Shown piece after piece: positions 46,509 through 58,212 of a stretch of 64,000 bases of DNA (positions are counted from its first letter, which is position 1; every line of letters begins with the position of its first letter). Location of the stretch: positions 5,766,001-5,830,000 of the forward strand of contig NC_092329.1 of the NCBI RefSeq assembly GCF_036785885.1, written 5' to 3'. The notes beneath the pieces were generated by a model. It saw nothing but the letters and a program-made list of their open reading frames with translations. It was not told where the DNA came from and searched no databases. Made by a program: the position numbers and the translations under genes. Source of the stretch: Coffea arabica. Lineage: Eukaryota > Streptophyta > Magnoliopsida > Gentianales > Rubiaceae.

Positions 46509-49500
46509 ATGGGCTCAGTTTCACCTGAAGACCCAACACCTTCAAAAGACGAAGAAGCCTGCCATCTTCTATCCTCCTCCTCTCTACCCTCACCTTCACC
46601 GTCGCCGTTAGTTGACGCCAGCTTAAGAAAATGTCTACCTGAACAAGAAGAAGAAGAAGAAGTGGCATACGAATCCCGAGATAAAATTTTGGTCTTGGAT
46701 ATTGAATTAGACGGTGCAGATTACTCAACAGTGCCACCTTTCTCGTTCAAGAAATTATGGTTATTTACCGGTCCGGGTTTTCTAATGAGTATAGCGTTTC
46801 TAGATCCGGGTAATTTAGAAGGGGATTTACAAGCGGGTGCAATTGCGGGTTATTCTTTATTATGGTTGTTAATGTGGGCCACGGCAATGGGCCTACTGAT
46901 ACAGCTTTTGTCGGCGAGGATTGGTGTGGCGACCGGGAAACACTTGGCTGAGCTTTGCCGGGAAGAGTATCCGAATTGGGCTCGGATTTTGCTTTGGTTC
47001 ATGGCGGAGGTAGCTTTAATTGGAGCTGATATTCAGGAGGTTATTGGGAGTGCTATTGCTATTCAGATTCTTAGCCGGGGGGTTTTGCCCTTGTGGGCGG
47101 GAGTTTTGATTACTGCCTCTGACTGGTACTTTCCTTAACAAAAAAAAAAAAAAAGATTTTTTTGGGTGTTATTGCTGGTGGTTTTTTTTTTTAATTGAAT
47201 TTACTTGGTTTTGCTGGTATTCTGAGTTTAATGACTGCTTCTGGTTGGTAAATCTGAAAAAATTTATATATATATATATATATATTGTGTTTTTCTAGTT
47301 GAATTTTCTGAAATTTAGAAGTTTGTTCAGCTAGGATTGTTGGCTTTTAAGTGATGCTTACACATTGTTTTTTCTATTTTGTGATAAGTAAATTAGTATT
47401 GCTTGGGAAAATGATGCTTAAAAACGGTCTGTTTTAAGATCTTATTGGTCTTTAGTAGTCAATTTGCTTTAAAATTACTATTTGTGTTGGAAAAAGATTG
47501 TTGGAGGTGGAATTAGGTCTAATAGGTCCTTCTAACATGTTGTTTTCGTAATAATGATTTGGGTCCTGCAGAGGTTATTCCCTTGTTTTGCATCTAGGTG
47601 TTTTTGCTGAGATTGTTACGTGAAATACATTGGTTTTGCATCCTATCTGTTTCTGCACATTGTCATTTAATTGATATGCTGCATTTCGGCAGATTGAAAT
47701 TAGTGTTAGATTTTGTATGGGACTTTTATTAGCGTTAGTCTTTTTAGGGCTTTTGCTTTCTGCTTGGAGTGCTTAAATTGTTTTAATTTTATTATTGAAA
47801 GATAAGAATTTTGGTATGTTTGTTCTGAAACCAATTACGGCTGAGGTTTATAGCTCCATTGGCTGAAATACTTTTTAGTTCTTTTCATTCTAACTTGGAT
47901 TTTATTATTACAGTTTTATATTTTTGCTTGTTGAGAACTATGGAGTGAGGAAGTTGGAAGCTGTTTTTGCAGTTCTTATCTTGACCATGGCTATATCCTT
48001 TGCTTGGATGTTTGGTGACACAAAGCCCAGTAGAAATGAACTTCTAATAGGTCTTTTGGTACCAAAGCTCAGCTCAAGAACTATTCATCAGGCTGTTGGA
48101 GTAGTAGGTTGTGTTATAATGCCTCACAATGTTTTTTTGCATTCTGCTTTGGTACAATCAAGGAAAATTGACCCCAACAAGAAAGGGCAGGTTCGAGAAG
48201 CACTCACTTACTACTCAATTGAATCTTCAGTCGCCCTCCTTGTTTCCTTCATGATTAATGTATTTGTAACAACTGTTTTTGCCAAGGGGTTTTACGGTAG
48301 TAAACAAGCTGATAGTATAGGGTTAGTAAATGCTGGACAATATCTTCAAGAGAAATATGGTGGAGGATTGTTCCCCATTCTCTACATTTGGGGTATTGGA
48401 TTATTAGCAGCTGGACAAAGTAGCACCATAACTGGAACTTATGCTGGCCAGTTTATCATGGGAGGTTTTCTAAACCTTCGTCTGAAGAAATGGTTGAGGG
48501 CATTGATCACTCGTAGTTGTGCCATTTTGCCTACTGTTGTGGTAGCCCTTGTTTTCAACAGATCTGAGTCATCACTGGATGTTCTAAATGAATGGCTTAA
48601 TGTGCTTCAGTCCATACAGATACCTTTCGCTCTTATTCCACTTCTCACCTTGGTTTCGAAGGAACAGGTTATGGGAGTCTTTCGAATTGGGCCCACTCTG
48701 GAGGTAAATCAATGATTTCTCTGATTTATCATTTTAGTGCATACAGCTGTTTGTTTTGGAAATATACGTTTTCTAAGATGACAGAGATTCCTCATGACAG
48801 TTGAATACGTCATCCAGAGTTTGAACAAACTTAGTTTGCTTAAAATAATACGGTTTGGGGCTTGTAATGTCAGTTAATTTGGAAGCTTAAATCAAAATGA
48901 ATGGATTATGGAGAAAAATAATAATTTTCATGGCTCCACAGGTTTTAAGGCTGAAGTGATTGGAAAATTCTTCAATTTCTGAGTTGTTGCAATCTAAATG
49001 AGTAAATTTTGAGGAACATGTATGGGATGTCAAAGAGAGGGGACTGCCCTGATGCTCCAATTAGAGTGATAGACATATGATTTCTTTTTTTAAAGTTGCA
49101 TTTGGTTTCAATTTGTCCAATTGCTGCTCAACTGTGCTTTGCTTAAACTAAGCTTACTGTGGGATAACTCAGCTATATCTCCCTTTTCTTTTCTTTTCTT
49201 TTTCATTTTTGTTTTAAATCTTGGCAGCCATTATTGCAATTCTAAAGGTCAATATGATTTTAGTTGTTGGCAATTGGAGACTTATAACTACAGCTTGCAT
49301 CTGAAATTGAGCTGAGTAAGTGATGTAGTTGATTAAATATTTGGTCAGTGTAGTAGTACTACATGCTTGAATTCAGAATAAAGATTCATCTACATCAACT
49401 CTCATGTTTGGAAATTGTACATCCTTCATAGCACATGTTGTTTAACTTGTTTTGAGGATATGCTGTCATCCCCGATAACTTGTTTTGAGGATTTGCTGTT

Positions 49501-50475
49501 ATTCTCGATGATTGTTGCAAGTAAATATGTTAAATGGCTTTTAAACTGAAATTGCTGAACGATCAACTTCCTGGATAATTCCATGTTTTGAGATTCAGGT
49601 CTATAGAGTTTGTTGTCCATGTCATAAGAATGGATGTGGCATTTATTATACTTGTGCAATTCCTGTAATTATGTTCATCATCCTGACTTCCAGAGAATGT
49701 TTCACTCCATGAAATTCATGGAGTTGGCAAGGTTATGGTCTCTTTTACTGCCTTAGCCCTCCATCTTAATTGTACGTCACAAATTGACAGACTTGATCGA
49801 TCCTTGATTAGCTGATGGAAAGTTGCAGTATGCTTCTCACACTTGACCAGTCAAGTTATAAAATCCTTTCTTTTCTTGCTTGGAGCATGCCATCCCTTTT
49901 CTGCTTTGCATCTTTAAAAGTTGTTCTGATTTGGCAGCCAATTCTGTCGGGTTCAGTTTTCCATATCAGTTTTAAAGCAATAATGAAATCACTAACTTTT
50001 CAAGCCAAGTTTTCCTCCAAAATTTTGTTTATTGCTGAATAAGTAGATAACAAACTCAAGATTCAGTCTATTTTCTTCAGCAGCTTTGTAGTTAATTTGC
50101 CACTAGTCTACAGCTGCATATATTATTCCATTAGCTGTTTGCAGTTCTGGTGAATTTGGCGATCATTGGATATACAAGTCCCAACCATATTAATTGCCAA
50201 AACTAGCAATTTGATTCCCCATCTTCTTATGTTGTTTACTTGTGTTGCAGAAAGTAGCTTGGACCGTGGCTGCCCTGGTGATAGTGATTAATGGGTATCT
50301 TTTGCTAGACTTTTTCTCCTCTGAAGTTCATGGATTGCTCTTTGGTTTCCTGGTTTGTGCGGGAACTGTTGCATATCTAGCATTTATCTTATATCTGATA
50401 TCGCGTGGTGGTGGTCCTTTTTCAAATTGGATCAACATACCACTCTTCAAGGTGTTTACAACATCTGGAAATTAA
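46509..50475 (+). CDS. NRAMP metal transporter (543 aa, three exons)
   Basis: This gene encodes a proton-coupled divalent metal transporter of the plant NRAMP2/3/4 group, which moves Fe2+ and Mn2+ across an endomembrane. The exons are 46509-47125, 47914-48703 and 50251-50475. The N-terminus is hydrophilic, with an acidic dileucine-type signal (E16-ACH-L20-L21) like the tonoplast-sorting signal of Arabidopsis NRAMP3/4, followed by a glutamate run. Helix 1 has the metal-binding DPGN motif (Asp99), and helix 6 has the canonical [13 protein letters not shown] with Met275. The family transport signature [13 protein letters not shown] is present. The length is normal. Compared with the paralogue at 59161-62243, the intron after the LLIG codons is absent, so three exons do the work of four. 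Function from family: release or handling of vacuolar Fe/Mn. Confidence 0.92.
47126..47913 (+). other. first intron of the NRAMP gene
   Basis: This 788-base intron lies between GACTG and TTTTATA with a GT donor and a TTACAG acceptor. It contains a TA microsatellite at about 47264-47285 and nothing else of note. Confidence 0.8.
48704..50250 (+). other. second intron of the NRAMP gene
   Basis: This intron of 1.5 kb has a GTAAAT donor and a TTGCAG acceptor. It is T-rich and I see no repeat element in it. Confidence 0.75.
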
Positions 50476-52388
50476 GGCAAAAACTTCTTCTTTAGGTCAA
50501 GAATTAAAATTATCACAAAAAACGTTGAGCAATCACAGCCATGGGGCTGATGGAACATGACCCTGCACTTACTTGACCTGATACACGCTTTGACCAGGAT
50601 TTCCTCCCAATGGCGTTCTCTATTCACAATGACAATACAGTCTGAAAGTAAAATTTTGTGCATAAGTGTACAATTACAGTGAGTGCTTCAGAACGGATGA
50701 AATTTGTAAATCTATTGTTGGGGAGATGTACCTAATTCATTGAGATGGAACGGGGCTTTTACAGCTGGAGAAGGTGATCCTCTAATGCCGTTGACCAGAT
50801 ATTGAAAGGATCTTGTGAAAAGAATGGGACGTGTTCTCTGCATGATGAAGGTGATGCTCTGGCTTCGTTTGTGCAATTCTTGTTACGTGTCAATTATACT
50901 CGAATAGATAGATGTACATTTATCAAAAATTGCCCCATTTTTTTTTGTGTGTAAAGAACTGAGATATTTTATTTCCAGAAGACAATACCATTATTGGAAT
51001 AGACAGGAGGGACTAGCCTTTGGGATGACACTGCAAATTGCTATAGTGGACACCTCGGATCTTTGGATATCTTTTCTTTAAAAGAATTTGAGATCTTTTT
51101 CCTTGACCTTACTGATTTCTCTTTTTCCTTTTAGTCATTCTGCTTTTGGCTGGTTAACTGGAGAAAATCATGCTACCTGGGAATGGACATCTCTCATCTT
51201 TTCTTGTAAATAATTAGAGAATCTTTCCTTGACCTTACGGGTATCTCCATCTTCTTTGAATCATTCTGCTCTTGGCTGCTCAGCTAGAGAAAATCATGTT
51301 CACTTGGAAATGGCCATTTCTCATGTAAAAGTTCTGAGAATTATGCTTTTTCAAGTCTTTCTCCGTGTTTTGTATGACATGGACTGCAACCGTTAACATC
51401 ACTACATATCCTACTCTTCAAGTAGAGTTCTTTTTAATCATTCCGCAATCCCTTTAAGAATTTACATCCCTACTTTTCAAGAATTGGCTAAGGAAGAGAA
51501 AAAAATTTTAACAAAAAAGTAAGCTGTCGTACGTGTTTACCTTTCTTGATTTAGAGTATGCAAAGAATTGGTAGTTCGTAAATCCATAGTTGGTAACGTT
51601 ACCCATTTCCAAATCTTGCCAGAAAAAAGCAGGGGTAGTTGTTACATCCCTTTGCTTGCCCAATCCTTCCAGATTTTCGACGGATAACATCTCAGACCTT
51701 TTTTAAGCAGGTGGACATTTGACATGGACGCCAGGATACTTCTTGAGTAGGTGGGCTACCGACAAAGGGGACAGTATGATAGATGGGATCAGTTGTCAAT
51801 GGGGGGACCCAAGATTTCATTTACTCGCGTTAATAGTTAGAGGCTGTTTCCGTTGACAAACTACAAGACTGATGATCATATGATTGAATGACTGCTACAG
51901 TTCTAAATGAAATTCTGGATCTGTCTAGTTGATTTTACATCTTCTATATATCACATGATTCACATCCTCGACAATACTTTGTATACAATGCCCCCACAAA
52001 TAGGTTCCAGTCACTTATTGCCAATTATTGTCCTGGAAATCACCCTAAATCGTACTCTTTCTCCAATTATGGAGACAGCCCAACTATATCTTTGATTTCT
52101 TGAGATCTGTTTCACGATTTGATAAGTAACGTAGTATAGAATTTTGACATGCACGGATGGCATAAACATCATCATTCATGAACGACAAATCCAGGAACAG
52201 AACAAAAACAAGTATTGGAATTTAATTGAATCAATGACCAAGAGTACAAAAGTGGACATAATCAATCAATTCTAGGCAACAGAAAAGTTGCCTCTGGCAT
52301 GATTTCATCCATTCAACCGGAAAAAGAAGATAACAGAGACATTAATTGCATGATGACTTCTCCCCTAAGAAGCTATACCTATCATCTT
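50476..52388. other. intergenic spacer
   Basis: The first few hundred bases are probably the NRAMP 3' UTR. A tandem-like similarity (TTTCCTTGACCTTAC at 51100 and 51227, each followed by a TCATTCTGCT stretch) marks a small local duplication. No gene is seen. Confidence 0.5.
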
Positions 52389-52397
52389 CTATATATG
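52389..52397 (+). promoter_or_regulatory. possible TATA box of the CYP81 gene at 52451
   Basis: CTATATATG lies 54-62 bases upstream of the ATG, which leaves a leader of about 30 bases. The assignment is tentative. Confidence 0.35.
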
Positions 52398-52450
52398 CCC
52401 AGTATTGCTACGCACCTTTTGCCCCAGAAAGAGAGGTGACAGGAGAAACA

Positions 52451-54133
52451 ATGGAATTATCTAATTCCTGCATTACATTTCTTGCCATCTCCATTATATT
52501 CATCTTGAACTTACTCATAAGAAAACGGGCATTGCAGAAAAAGCAACCTCCAAGCCCACCTTCACTTCCTCTCATAGGCCACCTTCATCTTCTGAAAGAA
52601 CCACTCAATCAGACCCTACAATCACTTTGCACCAAGTATGGTGACATCTTGCTTCTCCGGCTAGGTGTCCGTAAGGTCCTTATTGTCACCTCACCTTCAG
52701 CAGCCGAAGAATGCTTCACCAAGAATGATATTATATTCGCTAACCGTCCAAAAACCATGTCGTCCAAACACTTCAGCTACAATTACACCACCATCAGTGT
52801 AGCCCCTTATGGAGATCATTGGCGCAACCTTCGCCGTTTAGCAGCACTGGAGATATTCTCTCCAGCTCGAATGGCCTCGTTTGCCAGCACGCGAAGGAAG
52901 GAACTAATGCTGCTGCTAAGTGAACTGATGCAAAAGTGTAGTGTTGGTGGAGGATCAGCAAAGGTGGACTTGACTTCCATGTCTGCTGAGATTACCTTCA
53001 ATATCCTGTCCATGACATTGGCCGGAAAGAGATATTATGGAGAGAATGCGGCGGATGATGAAGAGGCTAGGAAGACAAAGCTTCTGATAAAGGAGATGCT
53101 TGTGAATAGTGTAAGGTCAAATCTGGGGGATTATTTGCCTATCTTGAGGTGGATTAATTATAAGGGAGTGGAGCAAAAGTTCTCAACTTTGATGAAAAGG
53201 GTTGACAAATTTATACAGGATTTGGTAGATGAACGTAGGCTACGTTTATCATCTACCAGTTCTATAAATGTGAGCCGTGGACAGGCAGAGAAGACCACCT
53301 TGATTGATCACTTGCTCTCCTTACAAAAAGAGGAACCTGAATACTATACAGATCAGCTCATAAAAGGGATTGTAATGGTAAGTGCTGCATTCAAGTTGGG
53401 CTTCTATCATAGTGTTTACATTTATTTGTTAGATATATCAAGGAAAAAAGCATTATTTTGTCATGAGAAAGAAGGAATTGATCATTCATGCTTCTTCACT
53501 CTTGATATTTTACAGGTGTTGTTGATTGCTGCAACAGATACAGTATCAATAACCATGGAATGGGCCATGGCTCTGCTCCTAAACCATCCTGAGGCTATCA
53601 AGAAGATCAAAGCTGAAATAGATGATCATGTTCCGGATAACAGGCTACTAGAAGAGCAAGACTTGCCAAAGTTGGCTTACCTACAAAATGTAGTCAAGGA
53701 GACCCTGCGTTTGTATCCACCAATTCCATTTATGATCCCTCATGAAGCCTCTCAAGATTGTACAGTGGCAGGTTATTATGTATCAAAGGGTACAATGTTG
53801 CTGGTGAATTTGTGGGCTATTCATAGAGACCCCAAGCAGTGGGAGAATCCAACAAAGTTTATACCAGAGAGGCATGAAGGGAGGAGAGTGGATGAGTATA
53901 GTCTAATGCCATTTGGTGCCGGAAGGAGGGGTTGTCCGGGGGCAGGGCTGGGAACTAGGATTCTGGAATTGGTGTTGGGGACACTTGTTCAGGTATTTGA
54001 GTGGGAACGAACCAGTGGAGAGTTAGTGGACATGACTGAAGGTAAAGGGTTCAGCCTTCCAAAACTCAAGCCATTGGAAGCTATTTGCAGACCTCGACAA
54101 GCCGTAGTTCAGCACTCTCTTGTACGCTTTTGA
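52451..54133 (+). CDS. CYP81-family cytochrome P450 (514 aa, two exons)
   Basis: This gene encodes an ER-anchored monooxygenase. Exon 1 (52451-53377, donor GTAAGT) encodes the anchor, the hinge QPPSPPSLPLIGHLH and WRNLRR. Exon 2 (53516-54133, acceptor TTACAG) encodes the I-helix IAATDTVSITMEW, ETLR, PERH and the haem loop FGAGRRGCPG with Cys449. The I-helix has alanine (Ala315) where its paralogues and most P450s have glycine, while the oxygen-activating threonine is kept. PERF has become PERH. The intron is only 138 bases, a multiple of three, with no in-frame stop, so an unspliced message would read on as a protein of about 560 residues. It is the most diverged CYP81 here by eye, and closest in style to its neighbour at 55306. 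The substrate is unknown. Confidence 0.9.
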   Translation: MELSNSCITFLAISIIFILNLLIRKRALQKKQPPSPPSLPLIGHLHLLKEPLNQTLQSLCTKYGDILLLRLGVRKVLIVTSPSAAEECFTKNDIIFANRPKTMSSKHFSYNYTTISVAPYGDHWRNLRRLAALEIFSPARMASFASTRRKELMLLLSELMQKCSVGGGSAKVDLTSMSAEITFNILSMTLAGKRYYGENAADDEEARKTKLLIKEMLVNSVRSNLGDYLPILRWINYKGVEQKFSTLMKRVDKFIQDLVDERRLRLSSTSSINVSRGQAEKTTLIDHLLSLQKEEPEYYTDQLIKGIVMVSAAFKLGFYHSVYIYLLDISRKKALFCHEKEGIDHSCFFTLDILQVLLIAATDTVSITMEWAMALLLNHPEAIKKIKAEIDDHVPDNRLLEEQDLPKLAYLQNVVKETLRLYPPIPFMIPHEASQDCTVAGYYVSKGTMLLVNLWAIHRDPKQWENPTKFIPERHEGRRVDEYSLMPFGAGRRGCPGAGLGTRILELVLGTLVQVFEWERTSGELVDMTEGKGFSLPKLKPLEAICRPRQAVVQHSLVRF

Positions 54134-55235
54134 ATTTTGTCTGTTGAAATTAAAAGGTGAATCTTGGAATCAGAAATGATTGAATAAGGCAATTGTTTTA
54201 GCTTGTAACTAGCTCATCGGACGAATAAGATTTGATCCGTTCAAGGCCTTCGTCTATATTTTTATGATACGCTTGGGGGTTAAAATGAAAGATTAGATAG
54301 ATAAGGGACAATCCAAATCAAAATTTCAAAGTGTATTAGCATCACAAAAACAAGACTAAACACACATAAGGCCATTGTTCATGTTTGCAACCAGAGATGG
54401 ATTCTAGTTGTTCAATGACTACCATAAAGCTTTTCACTAGAAAATATCACCAAAACTTAAAATCTTATAAGATCCTAGGAATAACAGCTATAACTAGGGA
54501 GGGGATTGCTGGACTAAGTTGGAATCAACCTTTTTGTGTTGATGCTCATGGTAAGTATTGGAGATTAAAAGATGTGAATAGTTCTTAGGTAATCCAATCT
54601 TGCTCAATGGAGCCATAAAATTCCACATTTCTTCTCAGAAACTTATCTGACAGCCCTCCAACTATTCCAGAAAGAGCTTAACAGCTTCTAATGTTGCTTG
54701 CACTTGAAGTGGCAAGGAATATAAGGTAAGAAAGAGCAAAGTCTTTTCCTTTGTAATTGTGGGTTGGGCTCAAACTAAATTCTGCTTTGATGCTGGATGA
54801 CCTCAACGAAGGCATCCAAAAGTCCAATCACCGTTACAAATCCTCCTTCAGTTAAAGATATACATCATAGTCCATGTAAATGGACATATTGGAAGGTACT
54901 TGGACAGAGCAATTAAATGACGATACTAGCGGACAAATTCTCACATTTAAGTTAATGGGGGCGTTTTTTGTTGTTTTGGGGGGGATATTTTTTGGGGTGT
55001 GTGTGTGTGGTGGGGTGGGGGGGGGGGGGAATGGGCAATAGTCAAAGAACCTTTGCACAAGTAATGTTCCAGGAACAAGAGCATGGGCAATAGTCAAAGA
55101 TCACGAGCCGCAGCCATAGAAAGAGCTTCTTAGCAATCCAACCTAAGTTTTCTTGCCAAACAAGTACAATAAAAACAATGCCAATAGATTATTGGAAATT
55201 AAATGGTAGCCTGGTCCCTATCTCTGTTGGCTTTG
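54134..55235. other. intergenic spacer with a G-rich tract
   Basis: No gene is supported. A G-rich tract with GT repeats lies at 54955-55030. The phrase TGGGCAATAGTCAAAGA occurs twice (about 55032 and 55084) as a short local duplication. Confidence 0.55.
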
Positions 55236-55245
55236 TATATAAAAA
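55236..55245 (+). promoter_or_regulatory. TATA box of the CYP81 gene at 55306
   Basis: TATATAAAAA stands 61-70 bases upstream of the ATG. A start site about 30 bases downstream would leave a leader of about 35-40 bases. It is a good consensus match in a sensible place. Confidence 0.55.
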
Positions 55246-55305
55246 GGAAACTTGGACAAGGCAATTGTGCACTCAACCATTGCTTAACCTCATCCTCGTA
55301 AAATC

Positions 55306-57260
55306 ATGGAAGCGGAAATGTCCTGGTATTACTGCATTTCCCTACTATCCTTTTTCTTGCTAATTCTCACCCTGTCAAAACTCTTCCTCAGGAAAAGAAG
55401 GCAGTGCAACAATGTACCACCAGGCCCACCTTCATTCCCAATCATAGGGCATCTTCATCTGCTAAAAGAACCTTTGCACAAAAGGTTACAGCAACTTTCT
55501 CATAAATATGGTCACATATTTTCCTTAAAGCTGGGATACAGATCAGTGGTTGTCATATCTTCACCATCGGCTTTTGAGGAATGCTTCACAACTAATGACG
55601 TAGTTTTTGCCAATAGGCCTCGTTTTCTTGTTGGCAAGCACCTCAACTATAACTTCACCACAGTGGGAACAGCCCCGTATGGCCCTCTTTGGAGGAACCT
55701 TCGCCGCATTACTACCCTGGAGATCTTCTCAAGAGGTAGACTCAACATGTTCTTGAACATTCGGCAAGAAGAAGTGAAGTTACTAGTAAAAGATCTTTAT
55801 CAAAGATCAAGCCCAAGTTCTTCAAAGGTTGAGATGAAGTCTAGGTTCTCGGAGCTATCATTTAACATCATTATGAGGATGGTAACAAACAAGCGATACT
55901 TTGGAGCTGAAGTGCAGAACAATGAACAGGCTAAGCACTTCCGAGATATAATAAGGGAATTGTCTGAATTGAGTGGAGCATCAAATCCAGGGGACTTCCT
56001 GCCAATTTTGCAATGGATTGATTTTCAGCAGATTGAGAAGAAAATGCTGAAATTGCAGGAAAGTATGGATGAAGTCTTGCAGAGCCTGATAGACGATTGT
56101 CGAAATAAGTGTAGAGAATCTCAGACGGAACACAAAGTGGCAGGGAGAGATACAATCATTGACTCAATGCTTTCCATGCAAGAAGAAGAACCTGAGTACT
56201 ATACTGATGAAATCATCAAAGGCATTGTTCTGGTATGTTTCCTAACCATAACTTTCAGTCAGGGAAGATTGTTAACTCCAGTTTTCAGGTGTCCAACCAC
56301 ACTGTTGTATAGCAACATTGACACCAAGAACTAACAAATAACTAAAGGTTAAAACCCTCATTTGATCATCTCCTAAACCAAAGAACAATTAGATATTATC
56401 TAACCAGAATTTTCCTTTAAAGCTAAATGCTACTTCACGCTATATGGGTCTTCTGATTTGGAATTAATCTCAATTGAATTAATGTCAGACTAAAAGAACA
56501 ATTTCTTGAGCAAATAAAACAAAAAAAATTCCATTTGGTCACATGCTAGATATTGACAATTAGGGGCTGTTCTGTACTTCTGTTTCCTAATTTCCCTTTT
56601 ATTGCTACTCTGACTTCAATGTTTCTCAAATGCTCCAAGATACTGTTAATGGCTGGCACAGACACTTCAGCTGTAACAATGGAATGGGCCATGTCGCTTC
56701 TTCTCAATCATCCTGAGGTGTTGAGGAAGGCAAGAGTTGAGCTAGACAACTTTGTAGGTCAAGATCGTCTAGTAGATGAATCAGATCTTCCTAAGCTGAC
56801 TTATATCCAAGCCATTGTCAACGAAACATTACGATTGTTTCCAGCAGTGCCACTCCTATCACCGCATGAGTCGTCGGCTGAGTGCTCCATCGGAGGCTAT
56901 TATGTACCCTCTAACACAATGTTGCTTGTTAATGCCTGGGCCATTCACAGAGACCCTGAATTATGGGATGATCCCACCAGTTTCAAGCCAGAAAGATTCG
57001 AGGGGCTGGAAGCTGATACCTACAAGTTGAAGTTGATACCATTTGGCATGGGAAGGAGGGGCTGTCCTGGTGCTGGTCTTGCCAATCGCGTGGTGACATT
57101 GGCTCTGGGAGCATTGATCCAATGCTTTGACTGGGATAAGGTTAGCCAGGATTTGGAAGACATGACTGAAGGTTCAGGCCTCACAATGCCTAAAGCCAAG
57201 CCATTGGAGGCGATGTGCAGAGCTCGTGAAAAGATGACTAAAATCCTGAAAGAACTATGA
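55306..57260 (+). CDS. CYP81-family cytochrome P450 (515 aa, two exons)
   Basis: This gene encodes an ER-anchored monooxygenase. Exon 1 (55306-56232, donor GTATGT) encodes the anchor, the hinge [16 protein letters not shown] and WRNLRR. Exon 2 (56640-57260) encodes [14 protein letters not shown] with D317-T318, the ETLR motif, PERF and the haem loop [10 protein letters not shown] with Cys451. All P450 hallmarks are present. The acceptor at TCCAAG (56639) keeps the frame and the conserved spacing to the I-helix, but its polypyrimidine tract is modest. The sequence is close to that of typical CYP81 isoflavone hydroxylase-like enzymes; the substrate cannot be named. A second in-frame ATG at 55318 is possible but gives a shorter anchor. 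Confidence 0.9.
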
Positions 57261-57711
57261 GTTGCTAACTTATTCTCAAACTAGTGGATATATTAAAGGC
57301 AGTCGTATCAATTATCACCATGCAAATTAAACTTGGAGAAGCTTGTCAACTTTTCTCACTCGAAATGCAAATGTTCTGTCGATATTTGAACTGTGACTTA
57401 ATCGTTTTGAATAAAAAGAGCTGGTTCAGTTGCAAATTGTTAGGCTTTTATGGTATAAATTCTAAACTTGGTACATAAGTGAATTGAATCAATACTGACA
57501 ACATTGCTGATGCATCTAAAATAGCTTTAAAAAGATAACAAATTATCAATCTGACCTTGTAGAATTTTGGATGTTTCATGCTGAACTTGCTGTAGGCTGT
57601 AGTTTAATTTTTCGTAGTTGTATGCATTCAAGAGTGAGTTGGTAAACTTTATGATTGGATATGCATCCAATCCTATGCATTTATGCCTATGGCGCGGGGA
57701 AGGGTAGCGGA
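57261..57711. other. intergenic, 3' flank of the CYP81 gene
   Basis: This spacer lies between the P450 stop and the hAT-like element. No gene is seen. Confidence 0.5.
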
Positions 57712-58204
57712 TAGGGTTGTCAACGGTTTGGATTCAAGTCGAAATTGAAAATTTCGAACTTGGATCCGTTATAATGTACCAATTTTGGACCCAACCCGTA
57801 TATCCGACGGGTCTTGTACTTAGGGTTTCGGGTCGGGTTCGGCTCTATTCGAAAAAAATAAAATCCAACAAAATAATGTATTTATACATATTATTGTATT
57901 TAGAAATATTTATATTATTGTATTTAGAAATAACGTATCAGAAATAAGGCCCCAACAAGATTAGGATTTGTTAATTTGGTAAAAGAATTATTATTGTATT
58001 TAGAAATATTTATATTTTATAATTATTAATGTATTGCTCGAGTTCAGAGTTAGAATCCTATATTCCATATCCGACCCGTTTTTTTTTTGTAAGAATAAAC
58101 GAGTTCGGGTTCCAGAATTATTTCTTAATTTGTACCCAAAAAAAACTATCAAATTCGAGCCGGATCCAGATCCAAACCTGGCTCGTTGACAGTTGACAGC
58201 CCTA
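57712..58204. repeat. hAT-type MITE
   Basis: The terminal inverted repeats TAGGGTTGTCAAC and GTTGACAGCCCTA have a single mismatch. A perfect eight-base target-site duplication GTAGCGGA (57704-57711 and 58205-58212) flanks them. Eight-base duplications and TAGGG ends are hAT features. The 493-base body is AT-rich and non-coding. Confidence 0.85.
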
Positions 58205-58212
58205 GTAGCGGA

